The notes beneath the pieces were generated by a model that saw nothing but the letters and a program-made list of their open reading frames with translations, had not been told where the DNA came from and made no database searches. This document shows, one piece after another, positions 44,414 through 56,206 of a DNA stretch of 64,000 nt. Both the position numbers and the translations under genes were made by a program. Origin of the DNA: Zizania palustris (taxonomy: Eukaryota; Streptophyta; Magnoliopsida; Poales; Poaceae); contig JAAALK010000708.1 of assembly GCA_019279435.1 (NCBI GenBank), positions 1 to 64,000 of the forward strand. The letters are read 5' to 3'. How positions within the stretch are numbered: position 1 is the stretch's first letter; every line of letters begins with the position of its first letter.

Positions 44414-47085
44414 GCTAAAGCTTAAGATGGAGAAGGATCTAGTCTGTCATCTATGTCGTCATGGGAAAATGGTTTCTTTTTCTCACGCACTTTTAACTCA
44501 AGTGATGACTTCATATCCGAGAGAGATATTACATGTGGATACTGTTGGTCCAGCTTGGGTACATTCAGTCGGTGGGAAGTGGTATGCGCTTGTGATTGTT
44601 GATGACCTCTCAATTCTCATGGATTTTTTTTCTGGAGTCTAAGGATGATGCTTTGCAGTTTGTTCATGACCTAATTCTGAAGCTAAAGAATGAAAAAATG
44701 GTCGGATGTGAGCAATTCACTCTGACAATGGTTCTAAATTCAAAAAATCTCAGTTTGACAGTTTTTATACTGATCAGGGTCTTGAGCACCAATTTTTTGC
44801 CCCTTACACCCCCCACAGAACGGCGTTGTGGAACGAAAGAACTGCACGTTGGTCGAGATGGCTAGGATTCCTAGGCATTTCTAGGCTAAAGCTATGAAAA
44901 TAGCTTGCTATCTGGCCAACCGTATTTTTATTAGATCTTACCTATGTAAGACACCATATGAGTTGCGGTATGGCAGACATCCCAAGGTGAGCCACTTGCA
45001 TGCGCTTGGTTGCAAGTGCTTTGTGCTCAAGAAGGGAGGGCATTTGGACAAGTTTGAGTCTTGCTGCTGGGATGGAGTTTTTCTTGGTTATGCTTTGCAT
45101 TCTCGAGGCTTCTGAGTATGGAACCTCAACACCCAACATCTTGTCTAGACTTGTGAGATTTCCTTTGATGAATTTTTGCCTTCAATTACCCCTTCTATTG
45201 AGCTTTCTGGTGATGATGAGCTTGGAGAGCCCATCTTCAAGGAAGACAAGGATACTCCCATTGATGTTGAGGGTGGACCTTCAGCATAGCCTGTAGACCC
45301 CACTCATTCTGAGACTTCGACTAAGGACGAGGGCAGACCTTGATAACTTCTTCCACTTCAATAGCGTCCCCTCAGTCGAGTCGAGAGGTGCCAGCTGCTG
45401 ATTCTAGTGAGGTGACATTTGATCGTCAAGGATCCTGGGTAGTTCATCGTGGTCACCCATTAGAGCTCATTATTGGTGATCTCACTTTGAGATCTTTGCA
45501 TTCTTAGGCTAGTTCTCTCACTATTTTTGCTCTGTCTACTTTTGTTAATACTTTTGAGACTAGAGATGTTGCTTATGCTCTATCTGATGCAAATTGGATT
45601 AATTCCATGCAGAAAGAGCTTGAGAACTTTGTTCGCAATCAGCTTTGGACACTAGTTGACCTGCCATTTGGTTACAACCCTATAGTTACCAAGTGGGTGT
45701 TTAAGAACAAGCAAGGTGAAGAAGGGGTTGTGGTGTACAACAAGACTCGATTAGTTGCCTAGGGTTTTTGCTAGAAGGAGGGTATTGATTTTGAGGAGAC
45801 TTTCGCCCCTGTTGCCTGTTTTGAGTCCATTCGTATACTCTTGGCATTCGCTTCTTCAAAAGGTTTTAATATTTTTCAAATGGATGTTAAGAGTGCTTTT
45901 CTGAATGAGTATATAGAGGAGGAGGTCTATGTTAGGCAGCCCCCGGTTTTGAAAACCCTTAGTTTCCTTGACATGTTTTCAAACTAAAAAAGCTTTATAT
46001 GGTTTGAAGCAAGCCCCTAGGGCTTGGTATGATCATTTGAAACAGTTTTTGTTGGGGAACGGCTTTGTGATGGGTTCTGTGGACAATACTCTTTTCTTTC
46101 TCAAACTTGGCTCTGATTTCTTGGTTTCTCTTATTTACGTGGATGATATTATTTTTGGTCGTTCTACTAGTGAGATTGTGTCCAAGTTTTATGAGCTGAT
46201 ACACAATGAGTTCGAGATGAGCCTCATGGGTAATCTCAAGTACTTTCTATGGCTCAAGATCAAGCAGACGAAGGAGGGCATCTTCATCCACCAGAGCAAG
46301 TACACCAATGATATGCTGAAGAAGTTCGACTTTGGTGGTGAGATGAAGCCTCAGATGACCCCCATGGGAACATCTGGGGGCCTCGACAAGGATGAGAGCG
46401 GTGTCAAGGTCAATGAGAGAGAGTATCAAGGGATGATCGGTTCACTTCTATAACTGATGGCAACGAGACTGGACATCCAGCTTGTCGTGGGATTGTGCGC
46501 ACAGTTCCAGTATTCATTGCGTGTGTCTCATCGTCAGATTGTGAAGCGTATTTTTAAGTATCTTACCTATGCGCCTGATCTTGGTGTTTACTATTTAGCA
46601 TCATCATCTATTGATTTGTGTGGTTTTTCAGACGCTGACTTGGGAAGTTGTCGGTTGGATCGCAAGTCAACTTCCTGTACCTGCCAGTTCCTTGACTCTT
46701 CGCTTGTTTCTTGCTCTTCTCATAAACAATCCGGAGTTGCTCTTTCCACCACATAGACTAAGTATGTAGCTTCTTCTAGTTACTGTTCACAGTTGGTTTG
46801 GATGATTTCCACTCATAGAGATTTTGAGTTGTCTTTCCCTGCTAGAGTGCCTTACTTTTACGATAGCGCCAGTTCGATTAGTGTAGGGAAAACCAATGTA
46901 TTCATTTGAAAACCAAACATATTGATGTGCGCTTTCACTTTTTGAGAGATCAATATGAGAAAGGCGTCATTGACCTTATTCATGTTGATAATCATCATTA
47001 GTTGGCTAACATTCTGACAAAACCCCTAGATCAGTCAACTTTTGAGCATTTGCGAGGGGATTTGGGAGTTGTGTATCCTTTTTAG
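44414..47085 (+). pseudogene. SIRE-like copia pol fragment I (IN-RT-RH)
   Basis: It starts inside integrase (KLKMEKDLVCHLCRHGKMV) at the F boundary. Then come LHVDTVGPAWVHSVGGKWYAL, a decayed core, HPKVSHLHALGCKCFVLKKGGHLDKF, RT (NWINSMQKELENF, MDVKSAFLN, YVDDIIFG near 46137), and RNase H (GFSDADLGSCRLDRKSTS, TKHIDVRFHF-like, FEHLRGDLGVVYPF). It is parallel to J (59340-62024) but older: many stops and small deletions. Confidence 0.85.
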
Positions 47086-47162
47086 GATTTTTTGAGTCTT
47101 TTCTTTCTTCTTTACTCTTTTATTGAGTCTTTTGTGTGAGTACATATCATGCATATTCATAC

Positions 47163-48072
47163 TAATAGGGGATTGGTCCCGATCTTCCGCTAGGTAAGGA
47201 TAACTTGGATTGGTGGAGAATCTCGATGTTGATGATCCAAGGCTCCGGTCCGGCGGATCAAAACCTTACAATCGCTACACCACCATCTCCGTCGGTTATG
47301 AATCACGCAGGGCGCGATTGACCTCGCCACGAAGGCTAGTTCCTGCAAGCGAATCCAAGAACACAAGCAAGAACAGGAAGAACACGAGTCGAATGCCAAA
47401 TCACAGATGAACTATGATGAGGTGAGGTTTCACAAACGCCGTTGCAGCAGCCAATCGGTCCGATGCAAGAGCGGGATCTAAACACACGAGTGTAGATGCA
47501 AACAAAGCAAAACCTAACCCTAATGATGGCTATCGTGAATATATAGGGCGTGGGCAGCCTGTAGGAGGTGCACATGACTCGGACTATGGCCCAACACGGC
47601 CTCCGACTCAGTACAAGGTCCAACTCGGCCCAATTCTGTCATGCAGGAATGTTTCAGTCACACAGGACGACTCGAGACTCCAAATGAGGTGAAGCCAACG
47701 CCAAAAGATTCGTCTTCTCCTTAGCTTTACAAAAAGTACAAGAACGCACCAATCGGATATCGTATGAGGAAGTTACGCCCATTTTGGTGCATGGTGGTTG
47801 ATGTAGTCCGAACCAGCGAATTCTTGACTTCAAATCATCCGTGGGACTCCGTCTTCAACTCCAACTCTCCTATTCCATCTCCCATGTTCCTAAGCAACAA
47901 AATATCACTAGTATTCAGTAGCATCCCATCCAAACAAATATTAACATAGTTGCTAAGGAAAGAATTAACCTCATGGTTCAAACGACGGGCACGGGCGTGA
48001 GTGATTGGTCCTTGTAATTGAACTGTAGGTGGAGGCTTCATGTGTGTATCATGTGAAGTGATGTCCTCATCA
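47163..48072 (-). mobile_element. Solo LTR K of CRM-like family, near-perfect TSD
   Basis: 910 bp, matching the LTRs of E1 and E2 over full length (left end TAATAGGGGATTGG, right end GTCCTCATCA). Flanks are CATAC (47158-47162) and CATAT (48073-48077), one mismatch. The minus frame retains the pol tail (GPITHARARRLNHEVNSF). It is inserted in the 3' non-coding part of fragment I, whose sequence continues to the right in line with J at 62100. Confidence 0.85.
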
Positions 48073-48604
48073 CATATATTCACACTTTGAGCTTGCTTCT
48101 GTTATATGATTAAACTTCTTTTACTTGTTTCTACTAGTATATGCTTTTGAATACTTGTCGATGATCATGCTTTGTTTTAGTTCACATGATATATCTGATA
48201 TCTGTCATATGCATGGATTTTATGCTTTAAAATTGAAAATGATCAACATTGATTATGGTAACTAGCATGTGTATGTTGAATGTTTTTTCTATCTTTTACA
48301 TGCCTGGCAGCTAAATCCATACTTTGATGCAAATATATAACTTGGACATATATATACTTTACATGGAAAACATTCTATAAAAATGATAAAAATATTGAGA
48401 AATGAAAAATCCATGCCTTTTATGCTTAAGTGAAAAGATCTAGGTGAGTTTGTTGTATCGCATTACATTGTTTTGGACTGCTTATCATAGCACTTTGGTA
48501 TGAACTAGGATATTGTAATGTATGTCAAGACCAATGTCTTAAGATTCTAATGGTCCTATACTGGCCTAGGCTTGACTTGGTCGGTTAGCATAAGGTTGAC
48601 ATGC
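48073..48604 (+). other. 3' non-coding region of fragment I
   Basis: No gene. Aligns with 62100-62635 of J, then jumps at about 48604 straight to the LTR, so the last ~700 bases and the PPT present in J (to 63362) are deleted here. Confidence 0.75.
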
Positions 48605-50496
48605 TGAGGAGCCATGCTGAATAGCGTGGGCCTCATGGCTCCAGATGTGATGAGTCATTGTCAATGATAGTCAAAGAGGACTGAAGAAGAGAGGAGATAT
48701 GCTGGTTCATGGGCCGCGTGTGACTCAGGTACACGGGCAGCAAGCGACTGTCGAGCAGAGGAGGCTGTGAAGTCGGGCTGGCCCAATCCGGGTACATGGG
48801 CCAGGAGCAGTAGAAGACCCACTGGGCTGTTGACCAGGATTGACTCAGGTACACGGGCGGTGAGTGATTGCCGGGCTGAGAGTGCTGCGGAATCGGGCCG
48901 ACCCAATCCGGGTACCTGGTGCAAAGTCGGTGGAGGCTTTGTCAGTTTCGGCGCAAAATTAACACCCGTTGATTATGTAGTCGCTACGAAAGCTTAGCTT
49001 CCGGATAAGTCATCTGTATCTCTAGGCCCACAGTCAGTCAGTCGTGTCTGTAAAATTCCTAAGGGCAGTTGAGTCTTTTCCTTTATTTTAGCATCTGTAA
49101 AAACCCTAAGGCGCTGGTGGAATATTCTAGGCCATTGGGAAGCCTATAAATAGGGCCCCAATCCCTAGGGTTGGACTACCCTTTTAGAAATCACTTTTTC
49201 AATCATTCCTTGGGTCATTTTGTTCCTGCGTGTTGTTTTCTCTCTCTTGCATGTGCCGCCAGGAACTTTGTTCCTGTTCTTGTGAGTTTATTTTGATTCC
49301 TTGCTGCTCTGGAAGAATGTTTGTTCCTGCTGGTTTGATGTGCAGCATTTAATCTGCATCACTGTAGTTTCGTTTTGTGTGTTGCTGTTTTTATTCCAGA
49401 CCGAACGTTCTTCTCTGAATGCTTCTGTTCTTCACGTGAGGAGTACTAGTTCATACTTGTTGCAAGTAGTACTACTACACTGTAGCAACAGTACACTAGT
49501 ACTCAGGCTTTGCTTTTTCTGCGTAGCTTTTTGATCGAAGTAGACAAGACTGAAAACCTTTTCTGGCTGTTTCTAGCGAAGCCCCTTCTCTATGTTCGAA
49601 GTTCCTCAGCTCCGTGAGGCAGGCTTTGATCCAACATTTTCGAGGGCTTCGTTTTTCAATTTCACTTTGTGCTGTTAACTTTGAAGTATGGTTTTGTGCT
49701 ATCTGTTGGCTTAACACACTTCGACAATCTTTGCGAAGGCATTCTGTCTTGTGCAGTTCGAAGTTAATACTTCAACAGGCTTCGAAGTTAGCTTCGAAGC
49801 TAGTCTATACTTCGCTCAGAGTTTGCAGCTGTCTGTTCCGAAGGTCTAAATGTGTTCGTTCGAAGTTAGTCTTTTCGAAGGTAGAGTGTAGGCTTCATTT
49901 TGGTCTTTCTACCGTGTGTCAGGCTTCGTCTAGCTTTCGAAGGTTGTCCTTCTGTACGTCGTGTTCGAAGCTCTGTTCAAGGTTGTGCTTTGAAGTACTT
50001 TGTTCGAAGCAAGCTTCGATACTCTCATACTTCGCTTCGAAGCATACTTCGCTCCCTGCCACCTCGAACTAGGCTAGACCAAACCTCCTCGGCAGACTTA
50101 GACAATCATCTCCGAAGCAGGCTTCGTCCAGCGAAGCAGGCTTCGACCTCCGAAGCAGACCTCGACCAGCGAAGCAGGCTTCGCCAAGATCCGAACGGGA
50201 GACAGATTTGAACAGTAACTTCTCTTCTCTTTCATAGTGCACTTAGATTGCTTTTCTGAGAAGTTTATCTAGCCTTGTCTCGTGTACTCTGTTTATCTGT
50301 CTATTAGCATTGTATTGGCATTTCTCTGTTTATCAACAGTTGCTTCTAGGCTAGATACTTTTAGACTTAGGCTATCTGTTCATTCTTTGCTGTTTAGTCT
50401 TTAGAGGTGCGTTGGGTATTGGGAGCAGGCCATTGATTCGAAAGAAATTTTAGGCGCCCATTCACCCCCCCTCTGGTCGCTACTTTCGGTCCTACA
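48605..50496 (+). repeat. 5' LTR of element J (1892 bp)
   Basis: Begins TGAGGAGCCATGC, ends CGGTCCTACA, followed by the PBS. Near 48983 it lacks ~29 bases that the right LTR has. The R/U5 part (49500-50200) is rich in CTTCGAAG motifs. Confidence 0.85.
49144..49153 (+). promoter_or_regulatory. TATA box of J LTR
   Basis: CTATAAATAG followed by GGCCCC. The same stands in the right LTR at 63929-63938. Confidence 0.7.
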
Positions 50497-50498
50497 AG

Positions 50499-50510
50499 TG
50501 GTATCAGAGC
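50499..50510 (+). other. PBS of element J (initiator-Met type)
   Basis: TGGTATCAGAGC two bases after the LTR end. Confidence 0.9.
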
Positions 50511-50561
50511 TTGGTTAGGGTTTTTCCATACCTTAACCGGTTCTAAACCCCAGTAGTGATC

Positions 50562-52814
50562 ATGACTTCTCCTGGCAAGGTCCCATCGTTGGAAGCCTAT
50601 GGCTATAACTATTGGAAGACTCGCATGCGAGCCTATCTCATGAGCCAGGGCATGGACATCTGGGACATTTGTGTTCACGACGCGTTTGTCATTCTGCCAG
50701 TTGCTGAGCATGGTACTCCTAGTATCATTGCCCAGCATCTGAGCAACAGTAAGGCTATGAACATTCTTTTCTCTGGTTTAGGTCCCACTGAGTTTGAGCG
50801 TGTGAGCCATCTCTCCACTGCGAGAGAGATCTGGGCTACCCTCAAGGCACACCATGAGGGAACAACACAGGTCAAGGCTCGGCTCTATCAGACCTACTGG
50901 CGTGAATATGAGAATTTCACACAGAAGCCGGGTGAATCTGTTGAGGCTTTGTTTGGTAGTTTTCAGTCGATCATAAACAAGCTTCGGGACAACAAGGCTG
51001 AGGGTGCTCAGTTAGTCTCAGATCATGAGCAGGCGCTCAAGGTTCTCCATACCTTGGACCCAAAGATCTGGGAGATCAAGGTATCTTCTATCATTGAGAG
51101 TACTTCTTATGATACCTTGACAATTTCTGAGTTGTTTAGCAAGCTGAAGGCTACTGAGGTTGATCTCCAGCTGAGATAAAATCTCACTGGTTCTGGATCA
51201 AAATCTCTGGCCCTTGCTACACCTTCCGTTGATCCTTCTTTTGTGAGCTGTGCTGGGTTCTCTTTGATGTTTATCACTGAGGACCAGCTTGAGTTGTTGG
51301 GAGATGATGATTTGTGTCTTTTTAACAACCGGGTGCGTCGTGTCTATGATAAAAGAATGTTTAAGAGACACGGCACAAAATCCGGGTGCTTTGAGTGTGG
51401 TGATCTAGGACACTTCATCGCCGACTGCCCCAAGCGCAATGGACACAAGAAGGGCACCGGTGGTAGCTTCCATGACTCCGGCAAGCACGACAGCTCTTCC
51501 TTCAACAAGGGCAACCGAAGACCAGATTCTTCAAGAAGACCCTGAAGGACTACCGGCGAGAGAACAAGAAGCGCGACAAGGCCTTCTTCGCCGAAATGGA
51601 GAAGAACTACTCCAAGCGGTCCACGTCTTCTTCCTCTTCATCGAGATCAAGCGATGAGGAGATCACCATCAGGAAGGGGAAGGACAAGGATGATCCGGTG
51701 GGCCTTTGCTTCATGGCCTTCGGAGACAAGCCAAAGAGTCGCTCACACCAGCGCCGAAGATCCCGCAAGAGCTTCTGTTCAATGGATCTTGGGGATAAGG
51801 AAGAAAAGAGCTCCTCCGACGACGACGACAATGAAAAGGTATCATCCTATGAGCGCGAAATCGTTGATTTAGTTGAGAGCAATCGTCAGGAGTTGAAATA
51901 TCGGGAAAAACTGCTTAGGGGGGCTAAGAAGAGGATAGATGAGTTAGAGAGTGAGCTTGTTGTGGCCAACGGCAGAATTGAGAGTCTATCTTCTTCCCCT
52001 TGCTTGGGTGATAGCAGTGAGTGCCCGAAGTGTGAGGTGCTTCTGTGTGACCTGTCGACTCTGAAGTCTAGGTACACAGAAAGGGTATGAGAGGGACGCT
52101 TTGGCCACTGAGCTTGAAAGCACTCAGCTGGAGCTGAAAGATGCTCAAGCCACTGTCGTCGCACCCTGTGCTGATTTCCCATCTCATCTAGCTGTCTTAG
52201 CTGAGCTGAAAGCCAAGGGCGATGAGCATTTAGGGGATTTGGAGAGAGTGAGAGCTGAGCTAGCACAGACTAGGCTAGAGCTTGAGACACTGTCAGTTCC
52301 ACCCACTGTCTGTGAGAACTGCCTGTCTCTTAGAATGGAGTTGATTAAGCTGAAAGCCGAGAAGTCTGTTCAAGTAGAGAGTGAGTGTGAGACCTGCTTG
52401 TCTCAGGTGGAGGTTTAGCTTCCTTCAGAGAGGAGCTAGCGGATTCTCAGAATGAGAACTTTTACCTCCGTTCTATCCTGAGTTGGATCAGTGCCAGAGA
52501 GCCTCAGCTCGGCATGATGATCCAACAGTTCAAGAGGCAGGATGGGTTTGGAGTAGGTTATATCTACACCAAGGCTGACTTTGAGAGTGCCATTAGCCGG
52601 GCAGTGGAGTGGAGTAAAATGACTCCAGAGCAGAGGTATCCCAAGACTCACTCCACTGAGTCTTCCCAAGCTTGTCAGCCCAAGGATGGAGTAATTCATG
52701 AACCACCCAGAGAACCACCCAAGAAACCTATCTGGGTCCCAAAGCCCAAACACCTCCACACTCCTCTAGACTCTCTTCCTGGACCCTCTCAGCCCAAGAA
52801 GACAACACCTAAAC
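50562..52814 (+). pseudogene. Gag of element J (N-terminal and coiled-coil parts)
   Basis: ATG at 50562 (MTSPGKVPSLEAYGYNYWK). UBN2-type gag includes AMNILFSGLGPTEFERV and STAREIWATLKAHHEG. Then come a TAA (51177-51179), a knuckle CFECGDLGHFIADC near 51390, Lys-rich and Ser-rich tracts (51600-51660), and long coiled coils (51840-52410). Frame breaks: about 51520, an extra G near 52087, and a shift near 52415. The last segment (FKRQDGFGVGYIYTKADFE...) is open to the E2 insertion in PKKTTPK and resumes at 58364. Confidence 0.85.
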
Positions 52815-53735
52815 TGATGGGGGATTGGTCCCGATCTTCCGCTAGGTAAAGGATAACTTGGGTTGGTGGAGAATGTCGACGTTGGCGATCCAAGGCTCTG
52901 GTCCGGCGGATCAAAACCTTGCAATCATTACACCACTGTCTCCGTTGGTTATCAACCACGCAGAACGCGATTGACCTCGCCACGAAGGCTAATTCCTGCA
53001 AGCGAACCCAAGAACACAAGCAATAACAGGAAGGATACAAGTCGAATGTCAAATCACAGACAAACGATGATAAGGTGAGGTTTCACAAACGCCAATGCAG
53101 CAGCCAATCGGTCCGGTGCAAGAGGCGGGATCTAAACACACAAGTGTAGATGCAAACAAAGCAAAACCTAACCCTAAAGGGCGGCTGGCGTGAATATATA
53201 GGGCGTGGCAGCCTGTAGAAGGCGAAAAGACAGCCTGTAGAAGGTGAACAGACTCAGACTATGGGCCAACTCAGTACAAGGTCCATCTCGGCCCAATTCT
53301 GTCATGCAGGACTGTTTCAAACACACAGGACGGCTCGAGACTCGAAATGAGACAAAACCAACGGCAAAAGATCCGTCTTCTCCTTAGCTTTCCAAAAAGT
53401 CCAAGAACGTGCCAATCGGACTTCGTATGAGGAAGTTATGCCCATTTTGGTGCATGGTGGTCGATGTAGTCCGAACCAGCGAATTCTTGACTTCAAATCA
53501 TCCGTGCGACTCCGTCTCCAACTCCAACTCTTCTATTCCATCTCCCATGTTCCTAAGCAATAAAATATCACTAGTATTCAGTAGCATCCCGTCCAAACAA
53601 ATATTAACATAGTTGCTAAGGAAAGAATTAACCTCATGGTTCAAGCGACGGGCACGGGCGCGTGTGATTGGTCCTTGTAATTGAATTGTAGGTGGAGGCT
53701 CCATGTGTATATCATGTGAAGTGATGTCCTCATCA
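52815..53735 (-). repeat. 3' LTR of E2, containing the end of pol
   Basis: Minus-strand start TGATGAGGACATCAC, directly after the PPT (TCAAGAAGGGGAGGA, 53736-53750), which itself encodes part of IQEGEDDEDI. Pol continues 238 bases into the LTR to its stop at 53498. Confidence 0.9.
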
Positions 53736-56206
53736 TCCTCCCCTTCTTGAATTGGAGTCGTCCTCGACTCAAGCTCATCGTCATCTCCCAAATAGGGCTT
53801 TAAATCTGAAATGTTAAATGTGGGACTAACCCCAAAAGTTGCAGGCAACTCAAGTTTATATGCATTATCATTTATCTTCTCAAGCACACGGAAAGGACCA
53901 TCAGCACGGGGCATCAATTTAGACTTTCTCAAATCAGGAAAACGATCCTTGCGCAAGTGCAACCAAACAAGATCACCTGGTTCAAATGTTATCTCTTTTC
54001 TTCCCTTACTACCATAAGCACGATATTTCTCATTCATTTTCTCTATGTTTGCTTTAGTAGTTTCATGCATCTTAAGCAATAATTCAGCACGTGCAGTAGC
54101 ATCAAAATTCAATTTTTCAGAGGGTGGCAATGGTAGCAAATCAATAGGAGCACGCGGATTAAAGCCATAAACCACTTGAAACGGACTTACCTTAGTAGTG
54201 GAGTGTACTGACCTATTATATGCAAACTCAATATGAGGTAGACACTCTTCCCAGAGCTTCAAGTTGGTCTTCAAAACAGCCCTCAACATGGTGGACAATG
54301 TACGGTTGACGACCTCCGTTTGCCCATCCGTTTGGGGGTGACAAGTAGTAGAAAACAGCAGCTTCGTCCCCAACTTATGCCACAACGTCCTCCAAAAATG
54401 ACTTAAAAATTTAGCATCACGATCTGAAACGATGATATTGGGAACTCCATGCAAGCGTACGACCTCTCTGAAAAACAAATCAGCAACATTTGTAGCGTCG
54501 TCGCTCTTGTGACAATGTATAAAATGCGCCATTTTAGAGAACCGATCTACCACCACAAAAATACTATCCCTCCCCCTCCTAGTTCTAGGTAATCCTAACA
54601 CAAAATCCATTGAAATATCCTCCCAAGGTACACTAGGAACGGGCAGAGGCATATAAAGACCATGTGGGTTTAGACGGGACTTAGCTTTATTGCAAGTAGT
54701 GCATCGTGCCACATAGCGCTCAACATCTCGTCTCATCCTAGGCCAATAGAAGTGTGTGGACAACACATCTTCGGTTTTCTTTGATCCAAAATGACCCATC
54801 AAACCACCACCATGTGCTTCCTGCAATAACAACAAGCGAAGAGAGCTAGCCGGCACACATAACTTGTTAGCACGAAAAAGATATCCATTATTCAGCACAT
54901 ATTTGTTCCAAGCACGGTCATTTGTACAATTTGCAAAAGCATCTTTGAAGTCCAAATCAGTAGCATACATGTCCTTCAATGTTTGTAAACCAAAGATCTT
55001 ATAATCAAGTTGAGAAAGCAATGTATAACGTCGAGATAAAGCATCGGCAATCACATTATCTTTCCCTTTCTTATGCTTAATGATATATGGAAAAGTTTTA
55101 ATAAATTCTACCCATTTAGCATGTCGTTTATTCAGATTTGCTTGACTACGTATATGCTTCAATGCTTCATGATCCGAATGAATAATAAACTCCTTAGGCA
55201 AAAGGTAATGTTGCCAAGTTTCAAGCACACACACTAAGGCATATAATTCCTTATCATAGGTAGAATAATTCAACTGTGGACCATGTAATTTCTCACTAAA
55301 ATAGGCCACGGGTTTACCTCCTTGTAGCAGCACACCTCCTAATCCAAAACCACTAGCATCACATTCTAACTCAAAAGGCTTACTGAAGTCGGGTAGCTGA
55401 AGTAGAGGTGCATGTGTAAGGCGATCCTTGAGTGTGGCAAAAGCTTGTTCTTGTGCTGGTTCCCAAGTCAAAGTAACTCCCTTCTTGGTCAACTCAGGTA
55501 AAGGACTGGCTATGGTGCTGAAATCTTTCACAAAACACCAGTAGAAACCTGCAAGACCAACAAAACTACATACTGCAAGGTTAGTTTTAGTTGCAAGCAT
55601 GACACGTCCTTTCAGATTAATAACTTGTGATGAAGAAGGAAAAGCAACTTTATCTTTTTGTTGTCTCGAAAGTGTTTTAGCTACTTGCTGATTTTCAGAA
55701 GGTTGTTTGCTCTTTTGTGCGTCTCTAGCATGTTTTTCTTGTTCAAATTTCACAATTTCAGCAGGAGTCATAGGAAGCAATGTAACTTTCTTTCCTTTAT
55801 ACATAAATGTGTACTTATTGCTCCTACCATGGTGTGTAGCATCAGTATCATACACCCAAGGTCTACCAAGTAACAGAGAGCATGCTTGCATTGGTACTAC
55901 ATCAAAATCAGCAACTCCGAAGTATGTACCAATGGAAAATTCGATGTGAGCAGTTTGTGTTACCTCGACCTTACCGCTATTGTTGAACCATTGCACGTGG
56001 TAAGGGTGTGGATGCGCACGTGTGGGAAGTTGAAGCTTCGTTACCATGTCGTGGCTCACCAAATTGTTGCAACTACCGCTGTCTATGATGACACGTACAC
56101 GACGGTCATTGACGAGGAAGAAGGTCTGAAACAAATTGTTCCGTTGTGCTTGGTCGTCCTGCTCCATGTGAGTGCTCAAAACACGTTGTACAATAAGTGC
56201 TGCCAT
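53498..56206 (-). CDS. PR-RNase H-integrase polyprotein of E2 (902 aa, no gag, no RT)
   Basis: ATG at 56206 stands where the E1 gag starts, and reads MAALIVQRVLSTH: the gag start codon is fused to pre-protease sequence. Residues (from this Met): protease VIIDSG at 39-44; junction near 211 (TKTNLA joined to VCSFVGLAGFY) where RT should be; RNase H about 215-400 with Asp283, Glu320, Asp345, Asp388; integrase finger His465, His472, Cys502, Cys505; core Asp534, Asp595, Glu631; GPF module (RADGPFRVLEKI) after that; tail GPITRARARRLNHEVNSF ending ESHG inside the 3' LTR. There is no stop or shift in 902 codons, unlike E1. It cannot make cDNA alone. Whether it is translated, cleaved or used in trans is not shown by sequence. 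Confidence 0.85.
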   Translation of the reverse strand: MAALIVQRVLSTHMEQDDQAQRNNLFQTFFLVNDRRVRVIIDSGSCNNLVSHDMVTKLQLPTRAHPHPYHVQWFNNSGKVEVTQTAHIEFSIGTYFGVADFDVVPMQACSLLLGRPWVYDTDATHHGRSNKYTFMYKGKKVTLLPMTPAEIVKFEQEKHARDAQKSKQPSENQQVAKTLSRQQKDKVAFPSSSQVINLKGRVMLATKTNLAVCSFVGLAGFYWCFVKDFSTIASPLPELTKKGVTLTWEPAQEQAFATLKDRLTHAPLLQLPDFSKPFELECDASGFGLGGVLLQGGKPVAYFSEKLHGPQLNYSTYDKELYALVCVLETWQHYLLPKEFIIHSDHEALKHIRSQANLNKRHAKWVEFIKTFPYIIKHKKGKDNVIADALSRRYTLLSQLDYKIFGLQTLKDMYATDLDFKDAFANCTNDRAWNKYVLNNGYLFRANKLCVPASSLRLLLLQEAHGGGLMGHFGSKKTEDVLSTHFYWPRMRRDVERYVARCTTCNKAKSRLNPHGLYMPLPVPSVPWEDISMDFVLGLPRTRRGRDSIFVVVDRFSKMAHFIHCHKSDDATNVADLFFREVVRLHGVPNIIVSDRDAKFLSHFWRTLWHKLGTKLLFSTTCHPQTDGQTEVVNRTLSTMLRAVLKTNLKLWEECLPHIEFAYNRSVHSTTKVSPFQVVYGFNPRAPIDLLPLPPSEKLNFDATARAELLLKMHETTKANIEKMNEKYRAYGSKGRKEITFEPGDLVWLHLRKDRFPDLRKSKLMPRADGPFRVLEKINDNAYKLELPATFGVSPTFNISDLKPYLGDDDELESRTTPIQEGEDDEDITSHDIHMEPPPTIQLQGPITRARARRLNHEVNSFLSNYVNICLDGMLLNTSDILLLRNMGDGIEELELETESHG

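Noticed and set aside
49301..50211. Cys/Ser-rich ORFs in the J LTR
   Set aside because: They are in the R/U5 part of an LTR made of CTTCGAAG-type motifs, and have no counterpart in the pol or gag frames.
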